Origin: an uncultured Prevotellaceae bacterium
GTDB taxonomy: Bacteria; Bacteroidota; Bacteroidia; Bacteroidales; Bacteroidaceae
Direction of reading: 5' to 3'
DNA: 35,674 bases
NCBI GenBank assembly: GCA_902775075.1
Contig: CACYKX010000011.1
Span: forward strand, 1 to 35,674
The position numbers and the translations under genes are program-made. Positions within the stretch are counted from its first letter, which is position 1, and every line of letters begins with the position of its first letter. The notes below the pieces were generated by a model, which saw nothing but the letters and a program-made list of their open reading frames with translations, did no database searches and was not told the origin of the DNA. Shown piece by piece: positions 15,374 to 25,885 of this stretch.

Positions 15374-16972
15374 CTACTTTTTGATTACTTCCAATGCTCG
15401 CTGAATGATGTCATCTGTTTCGTTTATAATTTGGAAGTATTCATTCATATCAAACAAATCACGAGCTACGAGAGCTTTGATTTGTATCTTTAGACTTGGA
15501 AGTGTTTTCTTGAGTTCGGCATCATCTTTAGCTTGTATTTTTTGTTTCTTTCCTTCTGACAGAATTGTATCTATCAACTTCTGTGGAACTTCGTATTCTT
15601 TATTGAAGTTCTCGAAACTGGTATATTGTTTCTTGAGGTCCTTGCGATGATTATCAATATACTTGAGGTCTTCATTGACTATGATTCCCTTAATAGACAA
15701 TTGACGGAACAAGTGAGTGTAACGTGTAGTGTCCAAAGGTACGAATTCATCAGGCATAATACCGCCACCTCCATAAACCAAACGATGTTTGCGCAAAGTA
15801 TGATAAACGAGAGTACTGTCCAAATGGATAGAATCCTTATGGATTAATTCTCCATGATTGTAACGGTTTTCAAAGTCCATCTCATAATCTTTCAAATCAC
15901 CTTTGCGATAAGGTTTCTGAATACAACGACCACTCGGCGTATAATAATGGGCTACGGTAAGACGAATCATACTGCCATCATCGAATGGAATAGGACGCTG
16001 TACAAGACCTTTACCAAAAGAGCGGCGACCGACAACGATACCACGATCCTGATCTTGAATAGCTCCTGTGACAATTTCTGCCGCAGAGGCAGAAAACTCA
16101 TCAATAAGGACTACAAGTTTCCCTGTAACAAAACTTCCCTTACCATCTGCACGATATTCTTGACGAGCTACTTGACGACCTTTGGTATATACAACTAAAT
16201 CTCCTTCATGAAGGAATTCATTGGCAATAGCAGCTGCCGACTGTAGATAACCTCCCCCATTCTGCTGTAGATCAAGGATAAGACTCTTCATACCTTGCTG
16301 CTTCAACGTTTTTAATCCATCAGCAATTTCCTGTGGACTAGTTAAACCAAAACTACTCAATCGAATGTAACCAACTTGTGGGCGAATCATATAGACTGCA
16401 TCTACTGTCTTCAAAGGTATTTTATCACGCGTCACCGTGAAATAAAGTACATTCTTTACACCACGGCGAACAATACCCAATTTAACTTTCGTATTCTTTG
16501 GTCCACGAAGACGTCTCATCATGTCTTCCTTACTCATTTTAACGCCCGCTATGGCCGTATCTTCCACGGAGACGATACGATCACCAGCAAGGATACCAAC
16601 CTTCTCTGACGGACCATTTAAAACGGGTTGAATTACGACTAAGGTATCAGCAATAACATTGAACTGTACGCCAATGCCCTCGAAATTACCATTGAGTGAC
16701 TCGCTCATCGATTCTGTTTCCTTGGCTGTGGTATAAGATGAATGAGGGTCTAACTTCTCCAACATGCCCTGAATAGCATCTTCTACCAATTTATTTTCGT
16801 TGACAGAATCTACATATAGATTGGAAATTGCGATCTCTGCCTGCTGCAATTTGTTCAATGGAGATTTATTTCCCCAGTTGAAACGGAATTGTGCTTCAAC
16901 TGGCATAAATAACATAAAGAGCAAGATGATAACCATCATTGCTCTTTTACTTGTATTGATTATGTACTTCAT
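15374..16972 (-). CDS. C-terminal processing protease, S41 family
   Basis: A 532-residue periplasmic tail-specific protease. The N-terminus has a signal-type hydrophobic segment (about residues 10-28, MMVIILLFMLFM). A PDZ domain spans about 85-175, with GIGVQFNVIADTLVVIQPV and AGDRIVSVEDTAI. The catalytic core shows LRLSS-type strands, GGYLQSAAAIANEFL, VVLIDEFSASAAEIVTGA (nucleophilic Ser) and VVGRRSFGKGLVQRPIPF (general-base Lys). The C-terminal 130 residues are helical and charged. It is encoded 43 bases after parE on the same strand and is probably the last gene of the acetyltransferase-parE unit. Substrates are unknown. Confidence 0.94.
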   Translation of the reverse strand: MKYIINTSKRAMMVIILLFMLFMPVEAQFRFNWGNKSPLNKLQQAEIAISNLYVDSVNENKLVEDAIQGMLEKLDPHSSYTTAKETESMSESLNGNFEGIGVQFNVIADTLVVIQPVLNGPSEKVGILAGDRIVSVEDTAIAGVKMSKEDMMRRLRGPKNTKVKLGIVRRGVKNVLYFTVTRDKIPLKTVDAVYMIRPQVGYIRLSSFGLTSPQEIADGLKTLKQQGMKSLILDLQQNGGGYLQSAAAIANEFLHEGDLVVYTKGRQVARQEYRADGKGSFVTGKLVVLIDEFSASAAEIVTGAIQDQDRGIVVGRRSFGKGLVQRPIPFDDGSMIRLTVAHYYTPSGRCIQKPYRKGDLKDYEMDFENRYNHGELIHKDSIHLDSTLVYHTLRKHRLVYGGGGIMPDEFVPLDTTRYTHLFRQLSIKGIIVNEDLKYIDNHRKDLKKQYTSFENFNKEYEVPQKLIDTILSEGKKQKIQAKDDAELKKTLPSLKIQIKALVARDLFDMNEYFQIINETDDIIQRALEVIKK

Positions 16973-17015
16973 GATTCTAAAATTTACTAAATAACTCTGT
17001 ATACTTTGAAAGGGT

Positions 17016-18983
17016 TTAATCCATAGGAACAGAGTCTTCTTCCGGAATATCTTCTTCGATCACTAGATTGTCGATAATAAAGTTCTGACGCTCCATCGTA
17101 TTTTTACCCATATAATACTCCAAGAGCTTCTGTACCTGATCGTTCTTGTGCAAGGTTACCTGCTCAAGACGCATATCTGGACCTATGAAATGTACAAACT
17201 CATCTGGAGAGATCTCTCCAAGTCCTTTGAATCGTGTAATCTCAGGATCTGGCCCCAGGTCTTGTATAGCCTGTCGACGCTCTTCATCTGTATAACAGTA
17301 ATGTGTTATGAAATCACTCTTCTTTTCTCTTTTTCCAAGTTTCTGGTCGGCATCAGCAATCACTTGCTTGTTTTTTATCTTTGTGCGACGATTTCTTACA
17401 CGGAAGAGTGGCGTCTGGAGCACATACACATGTCCTTTCTTGATCAAATCTGGGAAGAACTGGAGGAAAAATGTGATTATGAGCAGACGAATATGCATGC
17501 CATCGACATCGGCATCTGTTGCCACAATAACTTTGTTATAACGCAAGTTATCCAGTCCATCTTCGATATCCAAAGCTGCCTGCAATAGGTTGAATTCTTC
17601 ATTCTCATAGACAACCTTCTTGGTAAGGCCAAAACTGTTAAGTGGTTTTCCACGTAAAGAGAATACAGCCTGTGTATTCACATCACGACTTTTGGTGATA
17701 CTTCCACTAGCAGAATCACCCTCGGTGATAAAGATGCAACTTTCTTCCTTTCGATTATTCTTGCTATCACAGTAGTGAATACGACAATCTCGTAATTTGC
17801 GATTGTGCAGATTAGCCTTTTTAGCTCTTTCACGGGCCAATTTAGTGACACCTGCCATTGCCTTACGTTCGTGCTCACTTTCCTTGATCTTGTTTTCGAG
17901 TACTTCAGCTACATCATTATGGATATGGAGATAATTATCAACCTCCTTCTTTATAAAATCACCTACATACTTGTTTATACTGTCACCATCCGGAGCCATC
18001 TGGGTACTACCTAGTTTTATCTTCGTTTGACTCTCGAACACCGGTTCCTCTACATTCAAGGCGATAGCCGCTACAATACCATTTCGGATATCGGTATACT
18101 CATAATTTTTATTGAAGAACTCCTTGATCGTCTTGGCAATATGTTCCTTGAAGGCGCTTTGATGTGTACCGCCCTGAGTAGTATGCTGACCGTTGACAAA
18201 ACTATGATACTCTTCGCCATACTGATTGGTATGAGTAAAGGCGATCTCGATATCTTCACCTTTCATGTGAATAATCGGATAAAGGCCATCCACAGTCATA
18301 TTATCGGTCAACAAGTCTTCGAGACCATTACGACTCTTGATGCGTCGACCATTATACATGATGGTGAGTCCAGAATTCAAATAGGTATAATTACGAAGCA
18401 TCGTTTCTACGATGTCATCATGAAAGCTGTAATTCTTGAATAAGGTGTTGTCGGGCTGGAAATAGATGTAGGTACCATTTTCATCCTCTGTCTTATGTGT
18501 TTTATCACTCAACTTGACACCCTTCTCGAAGACGAGTTCACGTACTTTCCCATCACGGAATGATTTAACTTCGAAATGGCTACTCAGCGCATTAACAGCC
18601 TTTACACCAACACCATTCAAACCAACACTCTTCTTGAAAGCCTTGCTGTCATACTTACCACCCGTATTAAGCATGCTCACAGCCTCTACAAGTTTTCCCT
18701 GTGGAATACCACGACCATAGTCACGCACAGAAACACGAAGATTTTCTTCAATCTCCACTTCGATGCGATCACCGGCATTCATCTTAAATTCATCTATTGA
18801 GTTGTCAATAACCTCTTTCAGAAGCACGTAGATACCATCTTCCGGTAGATTTCCATCACCAAGACGACCGATATACATACCAGGACGGGTTCTGACATGC
18901 TCCATATCGGATAGATGACGAATATTGTCGTCTGTATATTCTACAGGCTGCTGGGGCTGAATCTTTTCGTTTTCTTCTGACAT
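17016..18983 (-). CDS. parE: DNA topoisomerase IV subunit B (ParE type)
   Basis: A 655-residue type IIA topoisomerase ATPase subunit. The GHKL ATPase shows [26 protein letters not shown] and [15 protein letters not shown] in the first 140 residues. The TOPRIM domain has [14 protein letters not shown] and [17 protein letters not shown]. The protein matches the shorter Bacteroidota ParE form, whose N-terminus reads [20 protein letters not shown], rather than GyrB, so it should pair with ParC to decatenate chromosomes. parC is not in this window. The gene starts 5 bases after the acetyltransferase-like gene, implying co-transcription from the promoter at 20164-20194. Confidence 0.92.
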   Translation of the reverse strand: MSEENEKIQPQQPVEYTDDNIRHLSDMEHVRTRPGMYIGRLGDGNLPEDGIYVLLKEVIDNSIDEFKMNAGDRIEVEIEENLRVSVRDYGRGIPQGKLVEAVSMLNTGGKYDSKAFKKSVGLNGVGVKAVNALSSHFEVKSFRDGKVRELVFEKGVKLSDKTHKTEDENGTYIYFQPDNTLFKNYSFHDDIVETMLRNYTYLNSGLTIMYNGRRIKSRNGLEDLLTDNMTVDGLYPIIHMKGEDIEIAFTHTNQYGEEYHSFVNGQHTTQGGTHQSAFKEHIAKTIKEFFNKNYEYTDIRNGIVAAIALNVEEPVFESQTKIKLGSTQMAPDGDSINKYVGDFIKKEVDNYLHIHNDVAEVLENKIKESEHERKAMAGVTKLARERAKKANLHNRKLRDCRIHYCDSKNNRKEESCIFITEGDSASGSITKSRDVNTQAVFSLRGKPLNSFGLTKKVVYENEEFNLLQAALDIEDGLDNLRYNKVIVATDADVDGMHIRLLIITFFLQFFPDLIKKGHVYVLQTPLFRVRNRRTKIKNKQVIADADQKLGKREKKSDFITHYCYTDEERRQAIQDLGPDPEITRFKGLGEISPDEFVHFIGPDMRLEQVTLHKNDQVQKLLEYYMGKNTMERQNFIIDNLVIEEDIPEEDSVPMD

Positions 18984-18988
18984 ATCGA

Positions 18989-20137
18989 TTATTTTATCTC
19001 TTTTTTATAACATCTACGACGCTTATGTTGGATAGTCTCAAGATATTGCCACTGACTTTGCACTTTTTCATTGGTCTCCATCTCCACCTGAGACTCACCC
19101 CACTCAAATCCGTATTTCTGATAGATTGGAATAAGATGAGCGAACATCAGGGCATTGGCACCCTTCTGACGATATTCCGGCAAGACTCCGATCATTTCCA
19201 TATCAACAATCTTGGTCTTATGGAACTTGAGAGCGCGAAACAGATGCCACCATCCAAAAGGAAGCATACGACCTCTATGGCACTTCTGTACAGCCTTTGA
19301 CAATGATGGTAGGGTGATACCTACACCAACGAGTTTTCGATCTGCATTCCAGTCTTCTATCACTGGAATAAGATTCAAATCGGCAAAAGGCAGATACATC
19401 TTGATATACTGGTCAATTTGCTTATCAGATAACTCTGAATAGCCGTATAAATCCTTGAAGGTTTCGTTGATCAACTGGAAGATCTTTCGACCGTAGCCTT
19501 CTTTCCATATTTCATGCTTGGTAAGAATATGGACACGCAAATTGTAGCGTTTCTCTACCATTTGAGCTATCTTCACATACTTCTCTGGAACGGTCTTTGG
19601 AACTAAAAGTTTGAACTCTACATAGTCGTTATCTTTTACCCATCCTTCTAACTGCTCCATATGCTTGGAATAGTAAGGATAATTGTAAATCGTCGCAAAG
19701 GTTCCTAACTGATCGAAACCTTCTATCAACATTCCTTCTGGATCAAAGTCTGTAAAGCCCAACGGACCGACCACCTCGGTCATTCCTTTACTACGACCAT
19801 AGTCTTCAACGGCTTTGAAAAGAGCCTTGGATACATCCAAGTCATCTACAAAATCAACCCATCCAAAACGTACGGTCTTACGATCCCAACGCTTATTGGC
19901 CTTATGATTGATAATAGCCGCAATACGACCAACTAATTTTCCTTCTCTATAAGCTAAGAAATATTCTGCTTCGCAAAATTCAAAGGCTGCATTTTTATCT
20001 TTGCTCAACGTGTTCACATCATCTGCAAATAATGATGGTACATCATATTGATTGCCTTTGTATAAATCATAATGAAACTCTATGAAAGTTTTGAGATCTT
20101 TCTTGGTTCCTACTTTTCTTATTTCTATTAATGACAT
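18989..20137 (-). CDS. GNAT-like acyltransferase family protein
   Basis: A 382-residue protein of a Bacteroidota family usually labelled N-acetyltransferase. The N-terminal half has a GNAT-like strand pattern ([19 protein letters not shown]) and a distinctive [20 protein letters not shown] segment. The C-terminal part carries a second GNAT-like module with [20 protein letters not shown], where R-Q-K-G-A resembles the acetyl-CoA pyrophosphate loop. No signal peptide. The substrate is unknown. It is the first gene of a minus-strand unit with parE and the S41 protease, 5 bases from parE. A complete promoter lies just upstream. Confidence 0.8.
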   Translation of the reverse strand: MSLIEIRKVGTKKDLKTFIEFHYDLYKGNQYDVPSLFADDVNTLSKDKNAAFEFCEAEYFLAYREGKLVGRIAAIINHKANKRWDRKTVRFGWVDFVDDLDVSKALFKAVEDYGRSKGMTEVVGPLGFTDFDPEGMLIEGFDQLGTFATIYNYPYYSKHMEQLEGWVKDNDYVEFKLLVPKTVPEKYVKIAQMVEKRYNLRVHILTKHEIWKEGYGRKIFQLINETFKDLYGYSELSDKQIDQYIKMYLPFADLNLIPVIEDWNADRKLVGVGITLPSLSKAVQKCHRGRMLPFGWWHLFRALKFHKTKIVDMEMIGVLPEYRQKGANALMFAHLIPIYQKYGFEWGESQVEMETNEKVQSQWQYLETIQHKRRRCYKKEIK

Positions 20138-20163
20138 TGTCAGAGTTATTATGCTTTAAAATG

Positions 20164-20194
20164 CAAATTTAAAAAAAAATGAGCAAAAAGCAAA
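20164..20194 (-). promoter_or_regulatory. Full promoter for GNAT-parE-S41 operon
   Basis: On the minus strand, TTTG (20191-20194), exactly 19 bases, then TAAATTTG (20164-20171). Transcription should begin near 20160, leaving a leader of about 23 bases to ATG 20137. Confidence 0.8.
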
Positions 20195-20257
20195 ATAAAA
20201 TACTGTTTATCGTTGTTTTAACATGACTTCGATGGTTTAAACGTCATCGCCATAGGG

Positions 20258-21460
20258 TCACAAATTCAGAAACAGTTTCTTTGTGACATATAGAATATGC
20301 TCTCCATCGCTATTCGTCGTAGCAAAAATATACACATCTCCCCCATCTTTGATTTTAAGACGTTTACGCAAAGTGGCAACATCCATCGGAAAATTACGGA
20401 CTGCTATATTTGCTTTAGAAATGCCTGCTAATGTTTTTCGAAGTTCCTTTTTGTTCATTGTCGTGACCGCTTCTATAACGAATTTTCGACCGGGAAATTC
20501 CTCCACGACAGAATCTGAGACATATAGATGTGAATTCTTACCAACAGCTGTTATGGGAAATCGCTTAGAAAGGACATAAAAGCATCCGGCTTTCATTATA
20601 GAACTATTAGGTTCATACAAATAACTAGCCATGTCGACCTTATCATATCTGCAATCTCCGGTTTCTGATTCTGTATACACAAAATCCGTGTCATCGTTTA
20701 TACAATATATTTTGAGTGGTTTTTCTCTTTTTGCCGACATAACCAAAAGAAGTTCCTTACATTCGTTACCAACGGAAATAATATGTACCTCTATCGTATG
20801 CTTTAATTTCCGTACAGCATCATGCCAGTCAAGCATTGGGGATAGTTTCACGATAACGAAGTCGGCCTTTGTGAGAAGTGTTTCTTCTATTTCCAAGACG
20901 TTAGGAGAACAGTCCTCTATACCAAACACCCTTGCACCATGCCGATCTCTTCGAGCTGGATCTAGAAAGATGAGGTTTACAGGGGAGAGTTGGCGAAGAT
21001 ACTCAACGCTATCTGCACATACAACATGAGCTTGATCTAGCTGCAGGCATTTGAAATTGTGTATCGCATTACGACACAAATGGGATTGTTGTTCAACATA
21101 GGTGGCAGACTCAAACGACTGGGCTATATAGGAAAAGTCCACTCCAAAACCTCCCGTCAAATCTACCATAGAATGTAAGCCGGTCAATAATCTGTCTACG
21201 AGAGAGGCCTTATAACGCGCTGTAACCTCACTGGAACATTGTTCCATAGAAATATGAGGCGGATATACTATTCCATCGACAGAAGCCCAGTATGGGAGCT
21301 TCTGAACCGCTTTCTGACGACCTTCTATCTGCTCGAGGGCAAACTTAAAGTCAACTTCGGGGAATTTGTCTGACTTGAAAGCTAAATCTTTCACATGAGC
21401 AGAGGAATATTCTCTGATAAAATCCCATGTGGCAGAATTGATATCTCCGAGTTCTTTCAT
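20258..21460 (-). CDS. THUMP-like class I SAM-dependent methyltransferase
   Basis: A 400-residue protein with a Rossmann methyltransferase core in the first two thirds. Motif I is MVDLTGGFGVDFSYIA. An acidic strand end follows (ATYVEQQSHLCRNA), then CADSVEYL, and the catalytic-type motif LIFLDPARRDRHGARVFGIE. The C-terminal 120 residues look like the THUMP-like domain found fused to this enzyme in Bacteroidota. The target is probably an RNA base, but this is inferred. The ATG lies 1 base after the stop of the VanX-like gene, so both are transcribed from the promoter at 22204-22234. Confidence 0.85.
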   Translation of the reverse strand: MKELGDINSATWDFIREYSSAHVKDLAFKSDKFPEVDFKFALEQIEGRQKAVQKLPYWASVDGIVYPPHISMEQCSSEVTARYKASLVDRLLTGLHSMVDLTGGFGVDFSYIAQSFESATYVEQQSHLCRNAIHNFKCLQLDQAHVVCADSVEYLRQLSPVNLIFLDPARRDRHGARVFGIEDCSPNVLEIEETLLTKADFVIVKLSPMLDWHDAVRKLKHTIEVHIISVGNECKELLLVMSAKREKPLKIYCINDDTDFVYTESETGDCRYDKVDMASYLYEPNSSIMKAGCFYVLSKRFPITAVGKNSHLYVSDSVVEEFPGRKFVIEAVTTMNKKELRKTLAGISKANIAVRNFPMDVATLRKRLKIKDGGDVYIFATTNSDGEHILYVTKKLFLNL

Positions 21461-21461
21461 A

Positions 21462-22199
21462 TTATTTGATTACTTGATAGTATTTCTTTGCTTCATCACG
21501 AGAACATAAATTAAAATGCCACCATTCTGTCGGCAAAGGTCTCCACCCTGCGTGCTTCATAACACGGCGTAGGAGCCTTCGGTTTTGCAAAGCCTGTTCA
21601 TCTATCTTATGTTGTACTACAAGTTTAGCTTCGTTGTCGATATGGGCTGCATCACCCATATAGTCTACCTTTGTACCCATATTGATTGTATCGCCATTCA
21701 ATTTACACAGGGAAATATCTACAGCCATTCCGTAGTTGTGCATTCCTCCGCCATGAGCTGGATTGGACACATAATAATACTTACTGGTATTCTTAACTTT
21801 GTCCCACATCTTCTGTTGAATACTCATCGGTCGGGCTGCATCAAAAACAATCAAACTGAGTTCTGGTCGGATCGTTTTCAAATAGCGTTGGGCTTTCTTT
21901 AATGCTTCCGCAGCTTTGGGATGAAGATATGCTTCCTTCAGGTCTCCATACAATACGACATTACAGAAATTATCCGGTCGACTATACATAAGACTCACAA
22001 AAATACTGGAATCTACATCCTTAACATTGATATATCCTTGCTTTTGTAGCGACAGGGCTGTTTTACTAAGACCTTTGGGAGTCGTAGTAACGGTCTTACG
22101 TGACGACTTGTTATAACTCGCCTTATAATCTGTCTTCTGTGCTTTAGAACTGCATGAAATACAAAAGATGAAAACTAGTAGATAAAATATTTTCTTCAT
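21462..22199 (-). CDS. VanX-like D-Ala-D-Ala dipeptidase (M15D), probable lipoprotein
   Basis: A 245-residue M15 zinc peptidase. The N-terminus is a short lipoprotein-type signal (FYLLVFIFCISC) with a likely lipidated Cys at residue 16. The zinc site is seen as GGGMHNYGMAVDISL (H-x6-D) and EWWHFN near the C-terminus, with the Glu as general base. FDAARPMSIQQKMW supplies the conserved Arg. Such enzymes cleave D-Ala-D-Ala; in Bacteroidota they are chromosomal and probably recycle cell-wall dipeptide in the periplasm, not vancomycin resistance, and no vanHA is present. The promoter ends 4 bases before ATG 22199, so the mRNA is expected to be leaderless. It is followed by a methyltransferase gene. 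Confidence 0.9.
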   Translation of the reverse strand: MKKIFYLLVFIFCISCSSKAQKTDYKASYNKSSRKTVTTTPKGLSKTALSLQKQGYINVKDVDSSIFVSLMYSRPDNFCNVVLYGDLKEAYLHPKAAEALKKAQRYLKTIRPELSLIVFDAARPMSIQQKMWDKVKNTSKYYYVSNPAHGGGMHNYGMAVDISLCKLNGDTINMGTKVDYMGDAAHIDNEAKLVVQHKIDEQALQNRRLLRRVMKHAGWRPLPTEWWHFNLCSRDEAKKYYQVIK

Positions 22200-22203
22200 A
22201 TCG

Positions 22204-22234
22204 CAAAGATATAGTTTTTTTGAAAGATATCAAA
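22204..22234 (-). promoter_or_regulatory. Full promoter directly abutting the VanX-like gene
   Basis: On the minus strand, TTTG (22231-22234), exactly 19 bases, then TATCTTTG (22204-22211). The final G of the -7 element is 5 positions from the A of ATG 22199, so the transcript should start at or next to the start codon. Confidence 0.82.
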
Positions 22235-22249
22235 ATATTATCCATAGAA

Positions 22250-22279
22250 AAGCCCCCAACTGATAACAGTTGAGGGCTT
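22250..22279 (-). terminator. Terminator of the frdCAB operon
   Basis: Arms 22250-22262 and 22267-22279 flank a 4-base loop. The single mismatch on plus (C:A) becomes a G:U pair in the minus-strand RNA, and the minus strand continues TTTTCT. The hairpin is therefore tuned for transcripts leaving frdB. Confidence 0.85.
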
Positions 22280-22311
22280 ATTTATTGTCCCTTAAAGGAC
22301 GATATTATCAA

Positions 22312-23067
22312 TTAATCAGCTAATTTAGCCTTGATGAACTCGCGATTCAAACGAGCGATATTGGCAATTGACTCGTTCTTTGGACATTCAGCCTCACAAG
22401 CGCGGGTGTTGGTACAGTTACCAAAACCGAGCTCTTCCATCTTAGCAACCATTGCCTTAGCACGACGTGCTGCCTCTGGACGACCCTGAGGAAGAAGTGC
22501 AAGCTGACTAACCTTAGAAGAAACGAACAACATAGCTGAACCGTTCTTACAAGCTGCTACACAAGCACCACAACCAATACATGTAGCGCAATCCATAGCT
22601 TCATCGGCATTCTCCTTAGGAATAAGAATTGCATTAGCATCCTGAGCCTGACCTGTACGAACAGATGTATAACCACCTGCAGCGATGATCTTATCAAATG
22701 CTGAACGGTCTACCATACAGTCCTTGATAACAGGGAAAGCAGCTGAACGCCAAGGCTCTACTGTGATAACATCACCATCTTTGAAACGGCGCATATAAAG
22801 CTGACAGGTTGTTGCACCCTGAGCTGGTCCGTGTGGATGACCATTAACATAGAGTGAGCACATACCACAGATACCCTCACGGCAGTCGTGATCGAAAACA
22901 AAAGGCTCTTTATTGTCCTCTATCAACTGTTCGTTTAGAATATCCAACATCTCGAGGAATGAAGTATCACCAGGGATATCCTTCATCTCAAAGGTATCAA
23001 AATGACCCTTCTCTTTAGGTCCGTTCTGACGCCATACTTTCAGTGTAAATGAAATATTTGTATCCAT
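22312..23067 (-). CDS. frdB: Fumarate reductase/succinate dehydrogenase iron-sulfur subunit
   Basis: A 251-residue electron-transfer subunit linking the FAD of FrdA to the membrane quinone site. The [2Fe-2S] ligands are C62, C67, C70 and C88 (CREGICGMC followed by ATTC). The C-terminal half has [14 protein letters not shown] and [14 protein letters not shown] for the [4Fe-4S] and [3Fe-4S] clusters. The gene order C-A-B and the sequence are those of the Bacteroidota quinol:fumarate reductase, used in anaerobic respiration and succinate or propionate formation. It is the last gene of the operon, 21 bases after frdA and followed by a terminator. Confidence 0.96.
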   Translation of the reverse strand: MDTNISFTLKVWRQNGPKEKGHFDTFEMKDIPGDTSFLEMLDILNEQLIEDNKEPFVFDHDCREGICGMCSLYVNGHPHGPAQGATTCQLYMRRFKDGDVITVEPWRSAAFPVIKDCMVDRSAFDKIIAAGGYTSVRTGQAQDANAILIPKENADEAMDCATCIGCGACVAACKNGSAMLFVSSKVSQLALLPQGRPEAARRAKAMVAKMEELGFGNCTNTRACEAECPKNESIANIARLNREFIKAKLAD

Positions 23068-23088
23068 TTTTGAAATTCCTTTTTTAAA

Positions 23089-25035
23089 TTACTTCTTGTA
23101 GTTACGAACCTGAACCTTGATATACTGGTAATCGAGGTTTTCTTTGAGAAGCTCAGGAGCTTTCTCGTCAGAACCTGCATACTTCCAGCAAGCTACATAC
23201 ATGTAGTTTTCGTCATCACGCTTAGCTTCACCTTCTTCTGTCTGGCTCTCCTCACGGAAATGACCACCACAGCTCTCATTACGCTCTAATGCGTCGTAAG
23301 CGATAAGTTCGCCCATTGTAATGAAGTCTCTCAAGTGAATAGCCTTATCGAGCTCTACATTCAAGCCTTCCTTAGCACCAGGAATACGAACATGCTCATC
23401 GAATTCTTTGCGAAGATCTTTCAACATAGAAAGTGCCTTCTTCAAGCCTTCTGCATTGCGGGCCATACCTACATAATCCCACATGATATGATAGAGTTTC
23501 TTATGGATAGAATCTACACTCTCATCACCCTTGATATTATAGATGCGGTCAATCTCTGCCTGAACAGCTTTCTCTGCCTCTTCAAACTCAGGAAGATCTG
23601 TAGAGAAACGAGGAACCTGAATCTGATCTGCAAGATAGTTCTGCATGGTGTAAGGGATAACGAAGTAACCATCACTAAGACCCTGCATCAAAGCTGATGC
23701 ACCAAGACGGTTAGCACCATGATCAGAGAAGTTACACTCACCAAGAGCAAACAAACCTGTAATTGATGTTTCCAACTCGTAATCTACCCAAAGACCACCC
23801 ATTGTATAGTGGATAGCAGGGAAGATCATCATTGGGTTATCGTGTGGATCAACATCGGTAATCTCCTGATACATATCAAACAAGTTACCGTAACGCTCAT
23901 CTACACGCTGACGACCTAAGCGCTCAAATGCCTCTGAGAAGTCAAGGAATACAGCCAAACCTGTATTATTTACGCCATAACCTGCATCTGTACGCTCCTT
24001 AGCAGCACGAGAAGCTACGTCACGAGGTACCAGGTTACCAAATGCTGGATAACGACGCTCCAAATAGTAATCGCGATCCTCTTCTGGGATATCACGACCC
24101 TTAATCTCACCACGCTGAAGTTTCTGTGCGTCCTCAAGTTTCTTAGGAACCCAGATACGACCATCATTACGGAGAGACTCTGACATCAAGGTCAACTTAC
24201 TCTGCTTATCTCCATGAACTGGAATACAGGTTGGGTGAATCTGTACGAAACATGGGTTTGCAAAATATGCACCCTTACGATATGCCTGAATGGCTGCGGT
24301 ACAGTTACATCCCATAGCGTTGGTAGAAAGGAAATAAGTGTTTCCGTAACCACCAGTAGCAAGACAAACTGCATGAGCTGAATAACGCTCCAACTTACCT
24401 GTTACAAGATTCTTGGCAATCACCCCACGACAACGACCGTCTATAACGACGATATCCTCGATCTCTGTACGTGTATGAAGTTCTACTGTACCATTGTTTA
24501 CTTCTTTCATCAAAGATGAATAAGCACCCAAAAGAAGCTGCTGACCAGTCTGACCCTTTGCGTAGAATGTACGGCTTACCTGAACACCACCAAAAGAGCG
24601 GTTAGCAAGCATACCACCATATTCACGGGCAAAAGGAACACCCTGAGCAACACACTGGTCGATGATGGCTGCACTTACTTCTGCCAAACGATAAACGTTT
24701 GCTTCACGTGCACGGTAGTCACCACCCTTAATTGTATCGTAGAACAGACGATATACAGCATCGCCATCATTCTGATAATTCTTAGCAGCATTTATACCAC
24801 CCTGTGCTGCAATAGAGTGAGCACGGCGTGGAGAATCCTGGATACAGAAATTAATTACATGGAAACCCATCTCACCAAGAGAAGCTGCAGCAGATGCACC
24901 AGCCAAACCTGTACCAACAACGATGATATCAAGTTTACGCTTATTTGCTGGGTTTACAAGCTTCTGATGAGCTTTATAATTAGTCCATTTCTCAGCCAAA
25001 GGGCCTTCAGGAATCTTAGAATCTATCTGTGACAT
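23089..25035 (-). CDS. frdA: Fumarate reductase/succinate dehydrogenase flavoprotein subunit
   Basis: A 648-residue catalytic subunit that interconverts fumarate and succinate on the cytoplasmic face of the membrane. The FAD-binding GTGLAG lies at residues 41-46. His73 in [11 protein letters not shown] is the expected covalent flavin attachment residue. [10 protein letters not shown] and the later [20 protein letters not shown] belong to the substrate and FAD-binding regions. The size and the [14 protein letters not shown] segment match the non-E. coli (Wolinella/Bacteroides-type) form that pairs with a single five-helix cytochrome. It lies between frdC (42 bases) and frdB (21 bases). Confidence 0.96.
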   Translation of the reverse strand: MSQIDSKIPEGPLAEKWTNYKAHQKLVNPANKRKLDIIVVGTGLAGASAAASLGEMGFHVINFCIQDSPRRAHSIAAQGGINAAKNYQNDGDAVYRLFYDTIKGGDYRAREANVYRLAEVSAAIIDQCVAQGVPFAREYGGMLANRSFGGVQVSRTFYAKGQTGQQLLLGAYSSLMKEVNNGTVELHTRTEIEDIVVIDGRCRGVIAKNLVTGKLERYSAHAVCLATGGYGNTYFLSTNAMGCNCTAAIQAYRKGAYFANPCFVQIHPTCIPVHGDKQSKLTLMSESLRNDGRIWVPKKLEDAQKLQRGEIKGRDIPEEDRDYYLERRYPAFGNLVPRDVASRAAKERTDAGYGVNNTGLAVFLDFSEAFERLGRQRVDERYGNLFDMYQEITDVDPHDNPMMIFPAIHYTMGGLWVDYELETSITGLFALGECNFSDHGANRLGASALMQGLSDGYFVIPYTMQNYLADQIQVPRFSTDLPEFEEAEKAVQAEIDRIYNIKGDESVDSIHKKLYHIMWDYVGMARNAEGLKKALSMLKDLRKEFDEHVRIPGAKEGLNVELDKAIHLRDFITMGELIAYDALERNESCGGHFREESQTEEGEAKRDDENYMYVACWKYAGSDEKAPELLKENLDYQYIKVQVRNYKK

Positions 25036-25077
25036 AATCTTATATTCTTTAAATATTATGCTTTATACATTAAATTA

Positions 25078-25755
25078 TTAGGCACAAAGGTTTGTAAGTC
25101 CAAAAACAAAAGCTAGAACAATTACAACAAAAGCAATCATCAAAATTGATACGTAGATCAATCCTATACATTGCCAACGCTTCAGCCAAATTTTTCCGCT
25201 TATACCAAGAGTCTGCATTGCACTCCAGAATCCATGAGAAAGATGGAACCAAATTGCAACAAGCCAAATGATATATAATACAACAAATACAGGATTTGAG
25301 AATGTTTGCTGAATCAACTCATAACCATGAGTAGGAGGAATTGGAGTAGCAATACCTGCTAACTCTGCAAACATCATGTTGTACCAAAAATTAAATAAGT
25401 GAAGACCAAGGCCTAGAACAATGATAATACCAAGAGCCAACATGTTCTGACTAGCCCAGCTTACTTCAGGACGACGACTTGTAACAGCATAACGCTCAGA
25501 GCCACGAGCACGAAGATTCTGAGCTGTCAGCATAAATGCATACACAATATGAATGCAAGCAAGTGCTGCCAATCCAATAGTGCCAATTACAGCATACCAG
25601 TTAGATCCCAAAAATGCACAAACTGTGTTATAAGCATCTCCAGAGAAAAGAGCTACAGCATTCATGCACAAGTGGAATGTCAAAAATAGAATAAGGCAAA
25701 TGCCGGTTAACGACATTACAACTTTTCTACCAATAGGTGAATTGATTAACCACAT
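25078..25755 (-). CDS. frdC: Fumarate reductase/succinate dehydrogenase cytochrome b subunit
   Basis: A 225-residue membrane anchor with five hydrophobic helices, expected to carry two b hemes and the menaquinol site. Candidate heme ligands are His28 (LTFHLCMN), the His in ACIHIVYAF, GLHLFNFW, and WFHLSHGFW. It resembles the single-subunit type B anchors of Wolinella and Bacteroides. It is the first gene of frdCAB. The promoter at 25886-25916 gives an unusually long leader (about 125 bases) compared with other genes here; that leader holds a 14-codon frame close to the transcript start. Confidence 0.93.
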   Translation of the reverse strand: MWLINSPIGRKVVMSLTGICLILFLTFHLCMNAVALFSGDAYNTVCAFLGSNWYAVIGTIGLAALACIHIVYAFMLTAQNLRARGSERYAVTSRRPEVSWASQNMLALGIIIVLGLGLHLFNFWYNMMFAELAGIATPIPPTHGYELIQQTFSNPVFVVLYIIWLVAIWFHLSHGFWSAMQTLGISGKIWLKRWQCIGLIYVSILMIAFVVIVLAFVFGLTNLCA

Positions 25756-25885
25756 AAATGATTGATTTTAAAATATTTAACTGTTAGAAACTAATATCTT
25801 TTTTCTTTACAAAAGGAAATCACATCAATAGAAAAACCTATCTTCTATATACCTCTTTTTAAGTATCATTTCTTCTCTTTTGCTG

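Noticed and set aside
20195..20257. Possible terminator after the methyltransferase gene (GATGAC/GTCAT and GTTTAAAC elements).
   Set aside because: The stems are only 4-5 bp, mutually exclusive, and lack a U-tract.
21462..22199. VanX-like gene as a vancomycin-resistance determinant.
   Set aside because: No vanH, vanA or regulatory genes are nearby; chromosomal lipoprotein versions are common in Bacteroidota, which are Gram-negative and intrinsically shielded.
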